A stretch of DNA of 64,000 bases from Pelomyxa schiedti (Eukaryota; Evosea; Pelobiontida; Pelomyxidae), in assembly GCA_020536535.1 (NCBI GenBank), contig JAHLWZ010000847.1:1-64000 (forward strand), read 5' to 3'. Shown here in pieces: positions 43,701 to 56,500 of the stretch (position 1 is the first letter of the stretch; every line of letters starts with the position of its first letter). Under the pieces are notes generated by a model that saw nothing but the letters and a program-made list of their open reading frames with translations, was not told the DNA's origin and did not search any database. The position numbers were made by a program, and so were the translations under genes.

Positions 43701-46700
43701 TAACTTCAGTGTGAGCTACAGAAACAAAAGGATCCGTGCAATTCGTGGAGCCAATTTCCACGTACAGGGAAGTGTTAAGAGGTCCAAAATTGGACCCCTG
43801 CAGTTTGGTAAGTCCACCCTCCGTTATAGTTGGAGTTGCACTAAGTACAATGGGTCCTATATAATGATGAGTGCTGTATCGAGTGGAATACATAAAAACC
43901 TGCATAGGAGAAATTGGATGATACTGCCATTTGGGTGTGCGTAGAATTGCATGGAATATACAAAGTTACTTCAATACCGTCACCGTAACCGGCAGGCGGG
44001 CTGCAAGTTATTTTTGTGCCTTCTGTGGACACAAAGGCACTTTCACAAGCGCAGATATCATTCTGGCAAGTTGCGTGGCCATGAGTGCCTGTGCCAGCTA
44101 GAGTAATACAGACACTTGAAGAGATAGGTCCGAAGTTTTCCCCCTGTGTGACCAATGGTGACTTTCCATCAGTGCTCACGCTGCTAAAAGAACGAATAAC
44201 AGGTTCTAGGACAAGGTCACAAAAAAAATAAGAGCGACTCTAAGCTTACTTTGGTAGCTAAAAGTGAACCAATTGCTGACTTGACCATCAATAGAAACTT
44301 GAATGGTCCAGTTACTTCCAACTCCTGGTGGAAACGTGCACATTAACGTGTTGTCACTTGTCCAGTGTGCCATCACCCATGAGTCACCATCAAACGTCGA
44401 AAGTATGGGATAGTGGCCATCAGGTCCAGGTCCAAAATGGATTCCATACTATTGAGTTTAGTGGCAACAAAGTTTATACTATAGTAAGTACCAGTATAAA
44501 TTGACCTCCAGAAGTAGCAACATCATTGATAGCTTTGATCATAGGAGCTAGATTTGATTGTTATTGAGGTGAAAGATTTACCAAAACAACCTGGAAAGGA
44601 GAAGTCACTTGAGAAGACAGGTCTTGATGATCCTCGAGGTACCCACAATGTTATATTCTTATGTGTTCCCACACCGACAGGAGGACTGCAGGTTATTTGC
44701 ATATGTGGTACTACAAGTACTGCAGTTTGGCACTCCTGTCCGTCGATTTCAACATAAATACTGGTTCCTGTTGGCCCAAAATTGGTTCCGTAGATGTTCA
44801 CTTCGTTGGTGCTCTCAGAGTAATTGGAAAAGGTGAGGGCAGGTGCTGGATTTTTTTTTTTTTAAAAAACAAAGACACTTGTTTGCATACCATTATAGGA
44901 AAAGTCCGAAACAGATGACACAACAGTGTACCCAGGGCAGCCAATTTCCAGCCTAAGAGGATTGTCACATCCAACTCCAGGTGGAACAACAACAAGGGCC
45001 AAACTACTGCTGATGATAGTTGTATTACATGGGAGGTCATCAATGTATGTAAGCCCAACTGTGCCTGATGGACCAAAATTTGTTCCCACAATAGTTGAAT
45101 ATCCACCACTTGTATCAACCGAACTAGAATTCAACAATAGGGGGGCTGAAGACAAGAGTCAGATAAGTTCAAGTCTGGGAGAATGTGACCTGCAAATGAG
45201 AAGTTAGGGAAGTATCCTATCTGAGTCTGAGAGCTATCTATTGGAACAAACAATTCTATCTCAACATCACTTCCTGTGGCAGGTGGGGTATAACAGGTTA
45301 TTTTAGTGTGTGGTATTATGACTGTTGCATTTGTGCACTCAATTTCTGTCTTGAAGCCACAGTCATTACCGAAAACTGACATGAAAATTGCAGTCTGTGT
45401 ATCTTTGGGACCAAAATTGTACCCCAATATAACAGTTAACTCATTCTCCCTGCTCGCGGATGTAATAATTGGAGCTATTTTTCATAAGCATCATGCTCTA
45501 GAAAGGAAAAAAAAAACCTTGGTAGGAAAACAGAAATGGAAGGCTGTGCTGCCCACTAACAGCGATAACGAGAGAGTGATTTCTACCAGAGAGTGCAGGG
45601 AAAAAGCATGATACAGCAGTGCTATTAATGCAGTATGTGATTTGAGGGATGCCATCGACAATACATTGTTCAGGATAAAAAGAACCGACAGCGAAATAGT
45701 GACCCTAATCCTTGTGAATAAATCTATAACCCTCAGGAAATAAGTCTTACAGTGATAACATAGAAGCCACCAGTAGTTGAAATTTGGGGAACATAAGCAA
45801 TCTCAGGTGCTAGGAGGGAATTAGTCTTAATTGGAATTAGGGAGGAGAACCAAAATATGAGAAAACAGGTGAGCTGCCGCATTGTTGTGTGCTTGGTGGA
45901 GCACAAACTTCAACCGTAAGGTTTGCTCCAGCAGAGATATTTGTGTAACAACTGACAGATGTATGATTTACTACAACTGATGCATTTGAGCAATCTGTTC
46001 CATTTATTGTCACAGAAACACGAGAGCCAATGGGCCCAAAGTTGGAGCCTCCAACAGTCACCTTCTTGGGGTTTTCCAGTTCTGTGTCAGACTTGGAATC
46101 AATGTTTGCTGAAAGTACAACTGGCTCTGGTGTTTTGGTTATTTTTGTTTAGAGTATGGTTGGGATGCATACTGTTGTACGAAAAAATAGGATAGATATC
46201 GGATTTAATGCCTGCTACTTGCACCATAACATCAAGCAAAGACCCGTACCCAGGAGGAGATAAGCAAGTAATTTGGATGTGTGATGATTCCAAGTTGGTG
46301 GTTGGGGAGGTGCAGACTCGGTTCTCAATTGTCACAAAAAGTGGTGTTCCTAGAGGTCCAAAGTTGCTTCCATGTATGGTGGTAAAATTACCAGGAGTAT
46401 TTGTTGAGGAGATGTTGAATATAACTGGCTCTAGAAATGTGTCATTGAAAAAAAAAAAAATTGAGAAGGCAGTACTGGAAAAACTGAAGGCTTCGAATAC
46501 CCCAGATTGATTATGAGAACCAAGTGGTAGTATAACTATTACAGTGTTGTTACTGCCAGCCCCAGCGGGGGGGAAACAAGTGATTTGGGTATGTGGTATT
46601 GTAACCGTAGCACTTTTACATTCGCAGTTCACACAAGGTATGTTATCTCCAGTGATTGTCACAAGAAGGTTACTTTCTGTACCAAAGTTGGTGCCATTAA

Positions 46701-49700
46701 TAACCACTTTTTCCGATGCATCTGTTTTCACTGAGGATGTACTAGTAATTGATGGCGCTAGATTTCTGTTAGAATGAAAGAGGATCCCGGTAAGGAAAAC
46801 CAGAAAATCTGAATTCCGACATGGCACTAATTTGATCTGCAACATTGACCATTAAAGGCAGGTGCGCACCCACACCAGGGGTGAAGTTGGCCAAAATCTC
46901 TGTGTGGCTCACCCATTGTGAAGGAACCCAGGCAGTATCCACAAGAGTTTTTAAAACGTAACTGCCACCTGGTCCAAAGTTTTGTCCCTGTTTTTCTTGT
47001 TAATTTACCTTCCCAAAAGGATCAAAAAAAAAAAAAAAAACCATTATTATGTGCTGCAGGCTTCCTGCAGTTGGTACAGGATCAGTACCAATAATTACAG
47101 GGGCTGTGATTTTTGAGTGGGGAGTGAAAAATTCAAAAGGGGAAACCTTTGTAGTGAAATATCATTGCCTCTGTTAACTGGTTTCCAACACGGAGTTTGA
47201 CAGGGAGATTTGCACCAACACCGGGAGTAACTTGGCATTGAACTGAAGTGTGAGGCGTCACAAATTGAACGTTGTCACAAGCTTTGCTGTTGACAGAGAG
47301 GAAAATTGACTCAACACTGTCTCCGAAGTTCGTGCCATTGATGGTTATGCCTCCCCCAGTGGTTGAAACATCACTCACTGCCTTTATTGTTGGGGCTTTT
47401 AATAGTTAGACAAATAACTCACAGGGGCCGCCTGACCTGCATAGGAAAAAATGTAAGCCATACCCTGCTGCCAGGTCGATGTGCCATACAGTACTTTGAC
47501 AATAACAAGGAGGGAGGCACCAACACCAGCTTGAGCAGAGCACTTAATTCTGGAATGAGGAATATCTACTTGTGCACTATCACATATGTGACCATCAATA
47601 GTTACTGAAAGTGTAGCCCCTGTGTACCCCATGTTTTCACCATAAATATAAATTTCGCCTCCCTTTGTTGTTGTTGTGCTGGCATTATACAAAATTGGTG
47701 CTGTAAGAGCGTAAGTACTATAACAAAAAAGAAAAACTACAAGGTATAGACATGTTCAGGAATTCAATGGTCTGAGAATGTGTACTCGAGGCAGGAACGG
47801 TCAACTGTAGATAATTGACTGGCTGACTTGGTGTTGCGTAAAGACACTGGATTTCGGTACAGTTCACTGTAACTTGGGGACTATTGCATGACTTGTTTGT
47901 ATTTGTTGTGACAGTGACTACAGTTCCCTCAGGCCCAAAATTAGTCCCTGTTATCCTTAACTTGACATTCCCGTGCTCATCAGTAAAGGTACCAATAGCC
48001 ACAATTGTGGGTACTGCAATGAATGTAACTTGTAGTATATGGTACCTTTACTTGTACCTGAATATGAGAAGGCATCATCACTCTGCACTGTATAACCCGG
48101 AATGGAAATCCTTACTGGGTATAATCGACCAACTCCAACAGCTGGGACACAGGAGATCACACGGTGTGCAGATGAAACAGAGGAATTTCTGCATGGTGCA
48201 TTCCTTACAGACACATTCACTGGAGTGCCGATGGGGCCAAAGTTTGTACCATACACATGGATTATAGATTCTGTGCAGCAATTGGCTGTACTTACAAGAC
48301 TAATAACAGGTGCTAAACCAAGTTATTACTCAATTTTTATTTCGAAGATAACCTTGGTAAGAGAATCCTTTGTATGTCACAGTTTGGTTTTGCCGAGTTG
48401 CATAGATTCTGAGTTGTAGAGTCAAGTTAACTCCTACTCCTTCTGGAGGTTTGAAGCAAATTCGTGTGTCTGAGGCAGAAGTGGTAGTAGTCCAAGTGGA
48501 GGTGCCAATTTTAACTTCAGAGTGCGTGCCACTAGGCCCCAAATTTGTACCAAAAATGCAAGCTTCTGTTGACTGGTCAGTATTTGCTGAACTCACCGTC
48601 TCAATTTGTGGATCTGCCATATTATGGTTAAAAAGGACACATCTGGGAGAGCACACATTTGTATGAAAAGAGGTACTCCTTTGATTTTTGTCCAGCAACG
48701 TTGACAGAAATTGTGTGATTCAAACCACTACCACTGGGAATGGGGCACTCTACAAAATTTTCGTTGAGCCATGAAGTCTTCACCCAAGAAGAGTTCCCAT
48801 CAATGGAGGCAAGAATAGTTGCGGAGCTGTCAGGTCCAAAGTTAGAACCCTATGCTTGTTCAATCAAGGGTTTTTTATAAGAAGTGGACCTTTATCCTGA
48901 AAGAAGTGCTGCCAGTGGTTGGTACATATTCCATTTGAATAATTTGAGGAGCTATAACATGCACTTTAGCTTTAGTTTGACATATCTATTGTTTGTTAAA
49001 ACCTGCGTAACTGAATACGGAGGCGGAAGCATTTTGACTTCCAAAAACGGGTACATAAACTTCAACAAGTTGGTTTGTTCCTGTTGATACTTGTCACTAT
49101 GACCAGATGAAAAAAAAACTACAAACCAATTCCATCAGGAGTGACACATTTTAGGCTCGTATGAGATAGAACAGTAACATTTACACATTCCCTCCCAGCA
49201 ATGAATGCTGTGACAGAAGTCCCTGGTGGACCAAAATTCATACCAGAAATAGAGGTAAAAGTGTGAGGATCAGAACTTGTTGCGGATAACACAGCGGGAG
49301 CTATTCTTTGTCATCAATTGACCTCCAATGGGGAAGAAATGAAAAAGGATGCACACGGTTATAGGAGAAGATGTAATCACATGTAGTCTGTCCAGTGGAA
49401 GAGCGCGGAATGGTCACACATAACAGCAGCTGTGAACCAGCACCAGGCGGTGCCAAACAGGTAATTTGGTTGTGATTTACAGATTGAGCATTTATGCAAG
49501 TCTTGTTCCCAATAGAAACCGATGCAAGGGTGCCAGGAGGTCCAAAATTAGTGCCACTGATAGTAATTGTAATATTTCCAGTGGTGTTGCACCTTGTTGA
49601 TGTCCCAATTGTTGGCTCTGTAAGAATGATGAAAGGGAAATTTTTTACTAGGGCGTTATCTACCGTCATAGTCTATAACGGAAGTAGCAATCACAGTCCC

Positions 49701-52700
49701 TGATGCCAGCTTCACTGTAAGTGTATTGTTTTTGCCTACACCCATGGGCGCACTGCATTGAATTTCTTCTTGGCTGATAACTTCGGCATCAGAGCAGTTG
49801 AGAGCCCCAATGTAAACGGAAACTGATGAATTTTTTGCCCCAAAACCTTTCCCAGTTATGTTGATACGCCCACCACTTGAAGGGGGGCTGGTTGTTTTCA
49901 CAATAATCGGATCTGGCAGAAAGTGAATAAAGCAACAGTTGGTGGCAGGAACACACTATCGTAGGAAAAATAGGTCACAGCACTGTTATTGGTAGAGGGT
50001 AGCACTACAATCACGACTTTGATGTTTTGGCCAACTCCAGGCTTTGGGGTACACGATATTTGTGTATGTTCAACAATTACATGGGCATTTGAACACTCTT
50101 CTCCTCCAATTGTAACATTAATCGGAGTTGAGAAAAACCCAAAATTACGGCCTTGTATGATTGTGTTTGCCTGATAGTTTAAAGGAGATGCTGAGTATGC
50201 TACAGGGCCTATTGCTCATCAGAAAAGAGTTTGATTGATTGAATTATAAAACCAGAAAAGCAGAATTTATCCCATTTAAGGGTTGAACCAGAAATGGAAA
50301 CATTCATAGTCAAGTTAACTCCTATACCCACAGGGAAACATCTAATCTGTGTGTTTGCGACTGTAATTCGGGCATTCCTACAGTCGTTTCCAGCAATAGA
50401 AACTGTGACAGGAGTTCCAATAGCACCGAAATTCTGGCCAGTAATAATAGTTTCCGTACTTCCATCAGTGTCAGCTGAAGTAGTATTCAAGATAGCAGGC
50501 ACTACGTTCTGTAAATCGTGGAACTATTGAGAAGTTTGCGACCTGAAAAGCTAATATGAAATTGGGGACTGGTTAACCCCCCCACAGAAACTGTGATAGT
50601 GTGATTTCCTGAGCCCACCAGTAGGGCTGCCTTCACTGAAGTGTATGACTCCCAGATTGACGGCACTTCCGTCCCATCCAATCGTACAACAAGTGTTGTT
50701 GTAGCAGTGCCGAAATTGTATCCCTACTTTTAGTGGGTAGATGAAAACTTGTCCTGTAATCACACATGAATTGTGCAGTTACTACATCCCTCAGGAAGCA
50801 AGCCATCAATTGAGGAAATATTTGGGCCTAGAACAAATTGTAACATTGGAAATTTAGAGAAGTGTCTGTCTACCTAAATAGGTGAATGTGTTGGAGCAAT
50901 ATGTGGCAATGCAGACTTCTACAGCTGATCCACCTCCTGGTGGTGCAGAGCATTGCACGAGTGAAGAATTTATCACAGAAGGGTAACCAGCTGAAGCTCC
51001 TCCTATGGTGACCAGGAGCGAACTTGTTTGGCACAAATCTGTTCCTATGAGATAAACCAGTTCTCCTACTGAGTTTGGCTTTGGAATATTACTTGTAATT
51101 GCTGGAGCTATTTTTTATGGTTGGAAAGAGTAAGAATGGAAGAGCGTACAGGTGTATGAAAAAACATTTGCCACGGGACTACTCTGGTCCCCACCTGTAC
51201 GAACTGTCACTTGGACTGGTAAATTTACACCAAGGCCCACTGGGGGATTGCACGTAATCTGATTGTAGTTGTGGACTGAAACATTTGCACAGGGAAATGA
51301 ATTCACAGAAACTTCAATTGATGTGTTGAATTTTCCAAACCACATGCCATTAATTGTAGTGTTACGACTAGAACAAGAATTGGATAGTGTAGCACTCTGG
51401 ATTGTAGGAGCTAGTTGAGGTTAACATTTTTCACAGAAAGGTGCCAGCATACGAGGATAGTTAATATTAGAGCATGCTGTTATATTACTTCCACTGGGAA
51501 TCTCCACACATAAAAGTTGTGACAGACCACAGCCATCAAGTGGAGGTGTGCAAGTAATTGATGTATGAGACTTCGTACATTTAGTACAAGGTGCTCCTGC
51601 TATAGAAACACTCCCTGCTATCGAGCTTGGTCCAAAATTTGCGCCAGTGATGTCTAGCCTTGGTGGATCAGCAATTATCTTGGCTGTTGAAATACTTGGC
51701 GCTTTGCTTTAATGAGTTTGTTTTCCAAAAGGAAAGATAAAAACCTTCATAGTTGAAGATATCTGCATAGCCCCAGTCAGACTGGTTATTACAAGGCCCC
51801 ACACTTACTCGCAACTGGGACCCAGCACCTGGTCGTGGGTAACAGGTTACAGCTTGTTGATCAATTGTCTGGGGTGAATCGCATATAGTGCCATTGATCC
51901 TCACACATAAATTTGTATCTGGTGGACCAAAACCATCACCAGCTATATAAAGCATGGTACCACCTTGTGTTGGAATGGTAGGGGAAACACTTTGTATGGT
52001 TGGGGCAGAAAATCGGTACACTGTTGAGGTGTTACTTGAGACTCCTTTGCATACGATTGACATATTGTATATTACACCTGGACTTCCCTCCTATGGAAAG
52101 TTAATGTAGCACCAAGGGTAAAGGGAATGAACCCCAAGCTGACAGGTCAGCACGTGCTTTCCATCTCCCGTGTTAATACTGCCGCAACTAATGTCTCCAA
52201 CAGACACAGAGTCACAAGGCGGTAGCCAATTCCCACTAATTCTGAGTTGACCTCCACTTGCCTTAGTGGTATTCAAGACAGACAGTATCTCCGGTTCTTC
52301 ATAAATTGGTATGCTATGGAAAAAAGCAAGAACAAACCACAGATTCCTTGATCACACCAACTAGAGTAATTCTGAGCAATAAAGAGGTTGTCCAGTGGCA
52401 CACTGACAAATGTGGTGCTGCCAACCTCAGCCCAAAGTAACCAAATTTCTTCTGAAGTACCTGAGCAGGATGTGGACATGTTCAAGGAAAAGAAGTAATA
52501 TTTATAAGCACTGAAGTAAATAGGAGGAAAAGTAAGAGTTTGGTTTTCCCCCGTGCTGGCACGACAAGGATAAGACACTAATTAAGGAATGAGACCTTTG
52601 TACTTTCACAAAGAAATTCTCACCACTGTCTGGCCCAAGGACATAAGTTCTGTTGTCAGTTACCAGAAGCGCCCGCATGTCAAGGTGGCCTTTCACTTTG

Positions 52701-53268
52701 AATTGGAGCGTTTTCAAAGCAGATCCACTTGTGAGCTGCGAGAAGCAAGTAAGCTTTACAGGCATACAGCCGAGGGAAGAAAATACCTTGATTGCCCCAC
52801 GCACTTCATAGCAGTAGAGTGCAGAAGATGTGAGGGGCTGGTCCAGTGGTGTGTGAAAACTGGATTTTTTTTTTTTTTGACACATCAATAAAAAGGAAGA
52901 AAATCCACCGAAAACAAGACAAAAAAAAAAAAAAAAAAAATTGCACACCACCACTCTGACACAGCGCCATCGGCTGGGTTGAAAGTGCACCTTGCGCTGG
53001 TGCAGGCTTGCTCCCGCAGCCCGTACCCATACTGTCCAATGGCCGAGTCGCACGTAAGCGCAGCGGCGCCCCCGGCCAAAACCACAACCATCATCAACAC
53101 CAACACCAACGGCAACGGCAACGACGCCACCACTGACGCTCTCGTGGCCGCCGCCTCCGCCACCAACCGCACCGAGGGCCGCCGCGGCCCACGTGCAGCG
53201 CCGACGAAACCAAAAACGGGCGAGGCGACACCGCCACCTCGCAATTGTGGGTACTTGTGCGCTGCCAT
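40765..53268 (-). CDS. giant IPT/TIG-repeat transmembrane receptor
   Basis: About 12.5 kb, roughly 40 exons, estimated 3,300-3,600 residues. It starts at ATG 53268 with a long N-terminus and a strongly hydrophobic leader (LPLPLVLVLMMVVVLAGG). The first intron contains long A and T tracts. A shared N-terminal domain follows (SQLTSGSALKTLQFKV.., GPDSGENFFVK). Then come about 34 IPT/TIG Ig-like domains, each reading GTNFGP.G..V.I....C....V....I.C..P.G.G. Many Asn-X-Ser/Thr sites are present. After the last repeat is a Cys-rich stalk (41047-41500), one helix (LYIGISVGLFGLLAGLAILA) and a tail of about 38 residues ending HNSSSP; the tail exon was found by an in-frame 48-nt intron. No kinase or known signalling domain is in the tail. 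It is a paralogue of the divergent gene at 53551. Role inferred: adhesion or recognition. Confidence 0.85.
41400..52280 (-). repeat. IPT/TIG domain array, left gene (about 34 units)
   Basis: Units of about 80-95 codons recur every 270-340 bp. Clear examples on the minus strand: 52063-51745, 51345-51150, 50502-50230, 49901-49656, 49669-49360, 48698-48350, 48256-48060, 47692-47430, 47378-47140, 46061-45845, 45427-45200, 45155-44900, 44801-44590, 44179-43910, 43540-43310, 42906-42660 and 42008-41720. Most units start with APxI or GPxI just after an intron and end in FSYxG just before the next. Sequence between units is diverged, so the array is old rather than recently amplified. Confidence 0.85.
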
Positions 53269-53550
53269 ACAAAAATTGAGGCTGGGCCTCTGCTGACGAT
53301 ATATTATGTCCCAACGAGTGGTTCGATGGTTTGTTTGTTTGGACTAATTTATTTGGAATTCGGTTGCCCCATCTGAATTGCCAGTTCGTTCCTGCTCTCT
53401 GAAGTTTGGCGCTGAGAGTGGCACTCGCACCATAACCGGAAGTCCGAGTCTTCTGCGCAGAACGTCAGCGACAAAAATAGCCTCGCGTGGCTACAACAGC
53501 AAACCAACGAATTGTTTCGAACAAACAAACAACCAAAATTTGTGGCAACA
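53269..53550. promoter_or_regulatory. bidirectional promoter of the TIG gene pair
   Basis: Only 282 bp separate the start codons of the two divergent TIG-repeat genes, so both promoters must overlap or abut here. The right end is A/C-rich (ACAAACAAACAACCAAAA), as in other leaders in this window. I see no perfect TATA box. Co-regulation of the pair is an inference from the shared spacer. Confidence 0.6.
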
Positions 53551-56500
53551 ATGTACAGTACCGAAACGCGGAGTGGTGGTGGTGTCAGATCTTGCCGTAG
53601 TCGGCCAGATCTTGTTGTCTTATTGCGTGCCGCCATTGTGTGCCTTTGTTGCTGTGCGACGGCGTCACACGCGACGTCATTGGGAGGTCACGGAAAGACC
53701 TTCGCCGAGAGGGGGACATGCACAGAGGGCACCTTTGGCGTTTTTATGCACCAGTGGGACGACGGCAAATACCAGCAGGATTGCCCGCTGGGCGTGGCCA
53801 GTGGGACTTATTGTGACACCGCACCCATCAATTTTACTTTGTCAGACAGTGTGTCACAGTCTGGGTGCATTAAATATTACGGCTACCTCCAGGTGTGGAG
53901 TGCTCCTCTCTTTGTCTGTTGCATTGTCACCCAACACATGTTCCACTTTCTGTAGTTATCATCCGGCCGACCAGAGATCAAACAGCTGAGGCTAGACCTC
54001 TCTACAACAAGTTCTAATGAGGCCACGTTGTATCTTACTACACCTGATGACACTCTCACAGCAGGAGAGAATTATTGTACTCCAACCATAATACAATCGC
54101 ACGACCAACTCTCTAATAGACATGTACAATCATGCCCCTTGCCTCCCTCCTCTTGCTGTTTCCACTAGAACCTTGCCAGCCTATCAATTTGACCCTTACC
54201 ATTTGTACCCCTTTGAAGTCCATGTGATCCAGTGCTCTTCAGATACAGACAGTACTTTTGTGTCACTGCAATGGGCAGGTGAGGATGGTGTCTACCAAGT
54301 TATTCCTGCATCAGAGTTCATCTTTGTGGATTCCTCAGAACCTGTTATATGTGAAGCTGATGTATGTGGTAAGGACACTCTTCCCATCTTACTCTCTTTC
54401 CCACTTTTATCTCTGCTTATTTAGAACCACAATTGACAAGTTTTGAGTCCAATGCTACTACTGCTGGTGATAGTTTGGTTTATATTGAGGGTTCATGGCT
54501 TGATGAATGCACAGATGTCTTTATAGGGGGAGAACCCTGTGAAATTACAAGTGTTTCTTACCTCATCCCAGGCTATATTACATGCAAACCCCCGGTAGTA
54601 ATTTGGACTCCAATTACCTATGTCTCATTTAAAGAAGGAAGGGTCCCTTGGCTTGAGTTATGATTTATGGGTTGTATGCAGAGGTGTCACTAGCAGCGAA
54701 CTCACTGGTTTCACTTATCAATGTTTCTTGCCCACTCTAATATTTTGTACTCTTTTGTTAAAAGTCACTAATGCAATGTAGCACCAACAATTATCTCTGC
54801 GACAGAGGCCTTCACAGATGGGTCAACTCAAACAGTAATAAGTGGTACCAGTTTTGGTCCACAGGGTACTCTTGTTACTGTTACAATTGATGGGGAACCA
54901 TGTACTTCTGCTAGTGTTACAACACCACACACAGTCATTTCTTGCTATCCTCCTCCAGGAGTTGGTGCTGACCACGAAGTACAAGTTAACTTTCTCACTT
55001 CAGGCGAAGTAGCAAAGGAATATGTGTTCTCCTACACGAGTAATTCTCAAACTCTTTGAACGACCCTGAGGCACTCACTCCCCCAAAGGTCCATCTATAT
55101 CTGAAGTTGTTTCCACTATAGAATCTGGAAAGCAAGCCTTAACTGTAACTGGCACAAACTTTGGGAATGAATTATCCTCCATTTCTGTGGGAGTAGATGG
55201 ATATATTTGTCAGAATGTGTCGATCCTTTTTGCTCACAAATCAGTTCTTTGTTTCCCTGACTCACATGCTGTCATTGGAAAAAATCACAAAGCATCAATC
55301 ACTGTTGAATATCAAACCAGCCCAGATTTTTCCTTTGACTTTCCAGGTGAAGTTCAATTTCCAATGTTTTTTTTTATTAACTTGGCATTTTTAAGCCCCT
55401 ACAATTATGTCATGCTCCAATACACCAACGACAGGGGGGGGAATTTCAATATCTGGAAAGTTTTTTGGCGCAGCTGGGGGAGCTGCTACCAGTCCTTGGG
55501 TTTATGATATTGTTGTTCTCGGTGTTGGTGAAATTAACTGTACTATACCACCTGGGGCAGGGCAAAAACTCCCTCTGCAAGTAACAGTTGGAGGACAAGA
55601 TAGCCCAATAGAATATATATACTATTTCCAGGGTATCGCTACTTTGCATGGAGTTCACTCCTGACAAACTCAAGGTCCAAAGGTTGTATCTGCTACACCT
55701 ACATCTACAACGGGAGGCTACACAACAATCGTTGGCACCAATTTTGGACCAAGTGGCACTTCTATATCTGTTACTATCGACAACAAAGAATGCAAGGAAG
55801 TGGTTATGAATCACACTGTAATTCAATGCAAGACTCCAGAAGGAGTCGGAAAAAATTTGACAGTTACTGTCACATCACCAACTGGGGTCAATGCCCAAAC
55901 TGCATATGCACAAGCCTTCTCATATCAAAGTTTTTTCCTTCCAGTTAACTTAAAATTCACTTCATCAGGTCCCTTGATTACCGGAGTTATTACTGGCAAT
56001 TCCTATATCACCCTCATTGTATTACATCCTCTAATCTAACTGCACTCATGGTAATGTTAGGGGCAAAATTTTGCACCAAGTGGTTACACAGGAATTACAT
56101 GCTCCAATGATGATGGAAGCACGTGGACATTTGGGGAAGCTGTAAATACAACCACAATGAAGTGTTACAGCTCTGGAAACAAAGTAATGGTAATGATTGG
56201 AGGACAGAAAAGTAACTCGAAAATCTTCACACAAAGTAAATCTAGTTGTAATCTGTGCACACTGTTATTTACTCCCACCCCAACGACAAAACAAAACAGC
56301 TCCCACAATAGACTTAGTTACTAGTGTTGAGACTGCAGGAGGCACTGTTAACATTATTGGTCAATGCTTTGGGTCAACTTCAGTTACTGTCTACATTGAC
56401 AATAAAAAATGTGAAGTGGCACAAATTATCACCCCTAATTCGCAGATAACTTGCACAGCCCCTGCAGGTGCTGGCAAGAACTTAGATGTTCTTGTAATGT

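Noticed and set aside
38904-53268. TIG receptor and TKL kinase as one receptor-kinase gene
   Set aside because: The receptor tail reaches a stop at 40765-40767. The kinase has its own TATA box and start, and I found no in-frame splice linking them.
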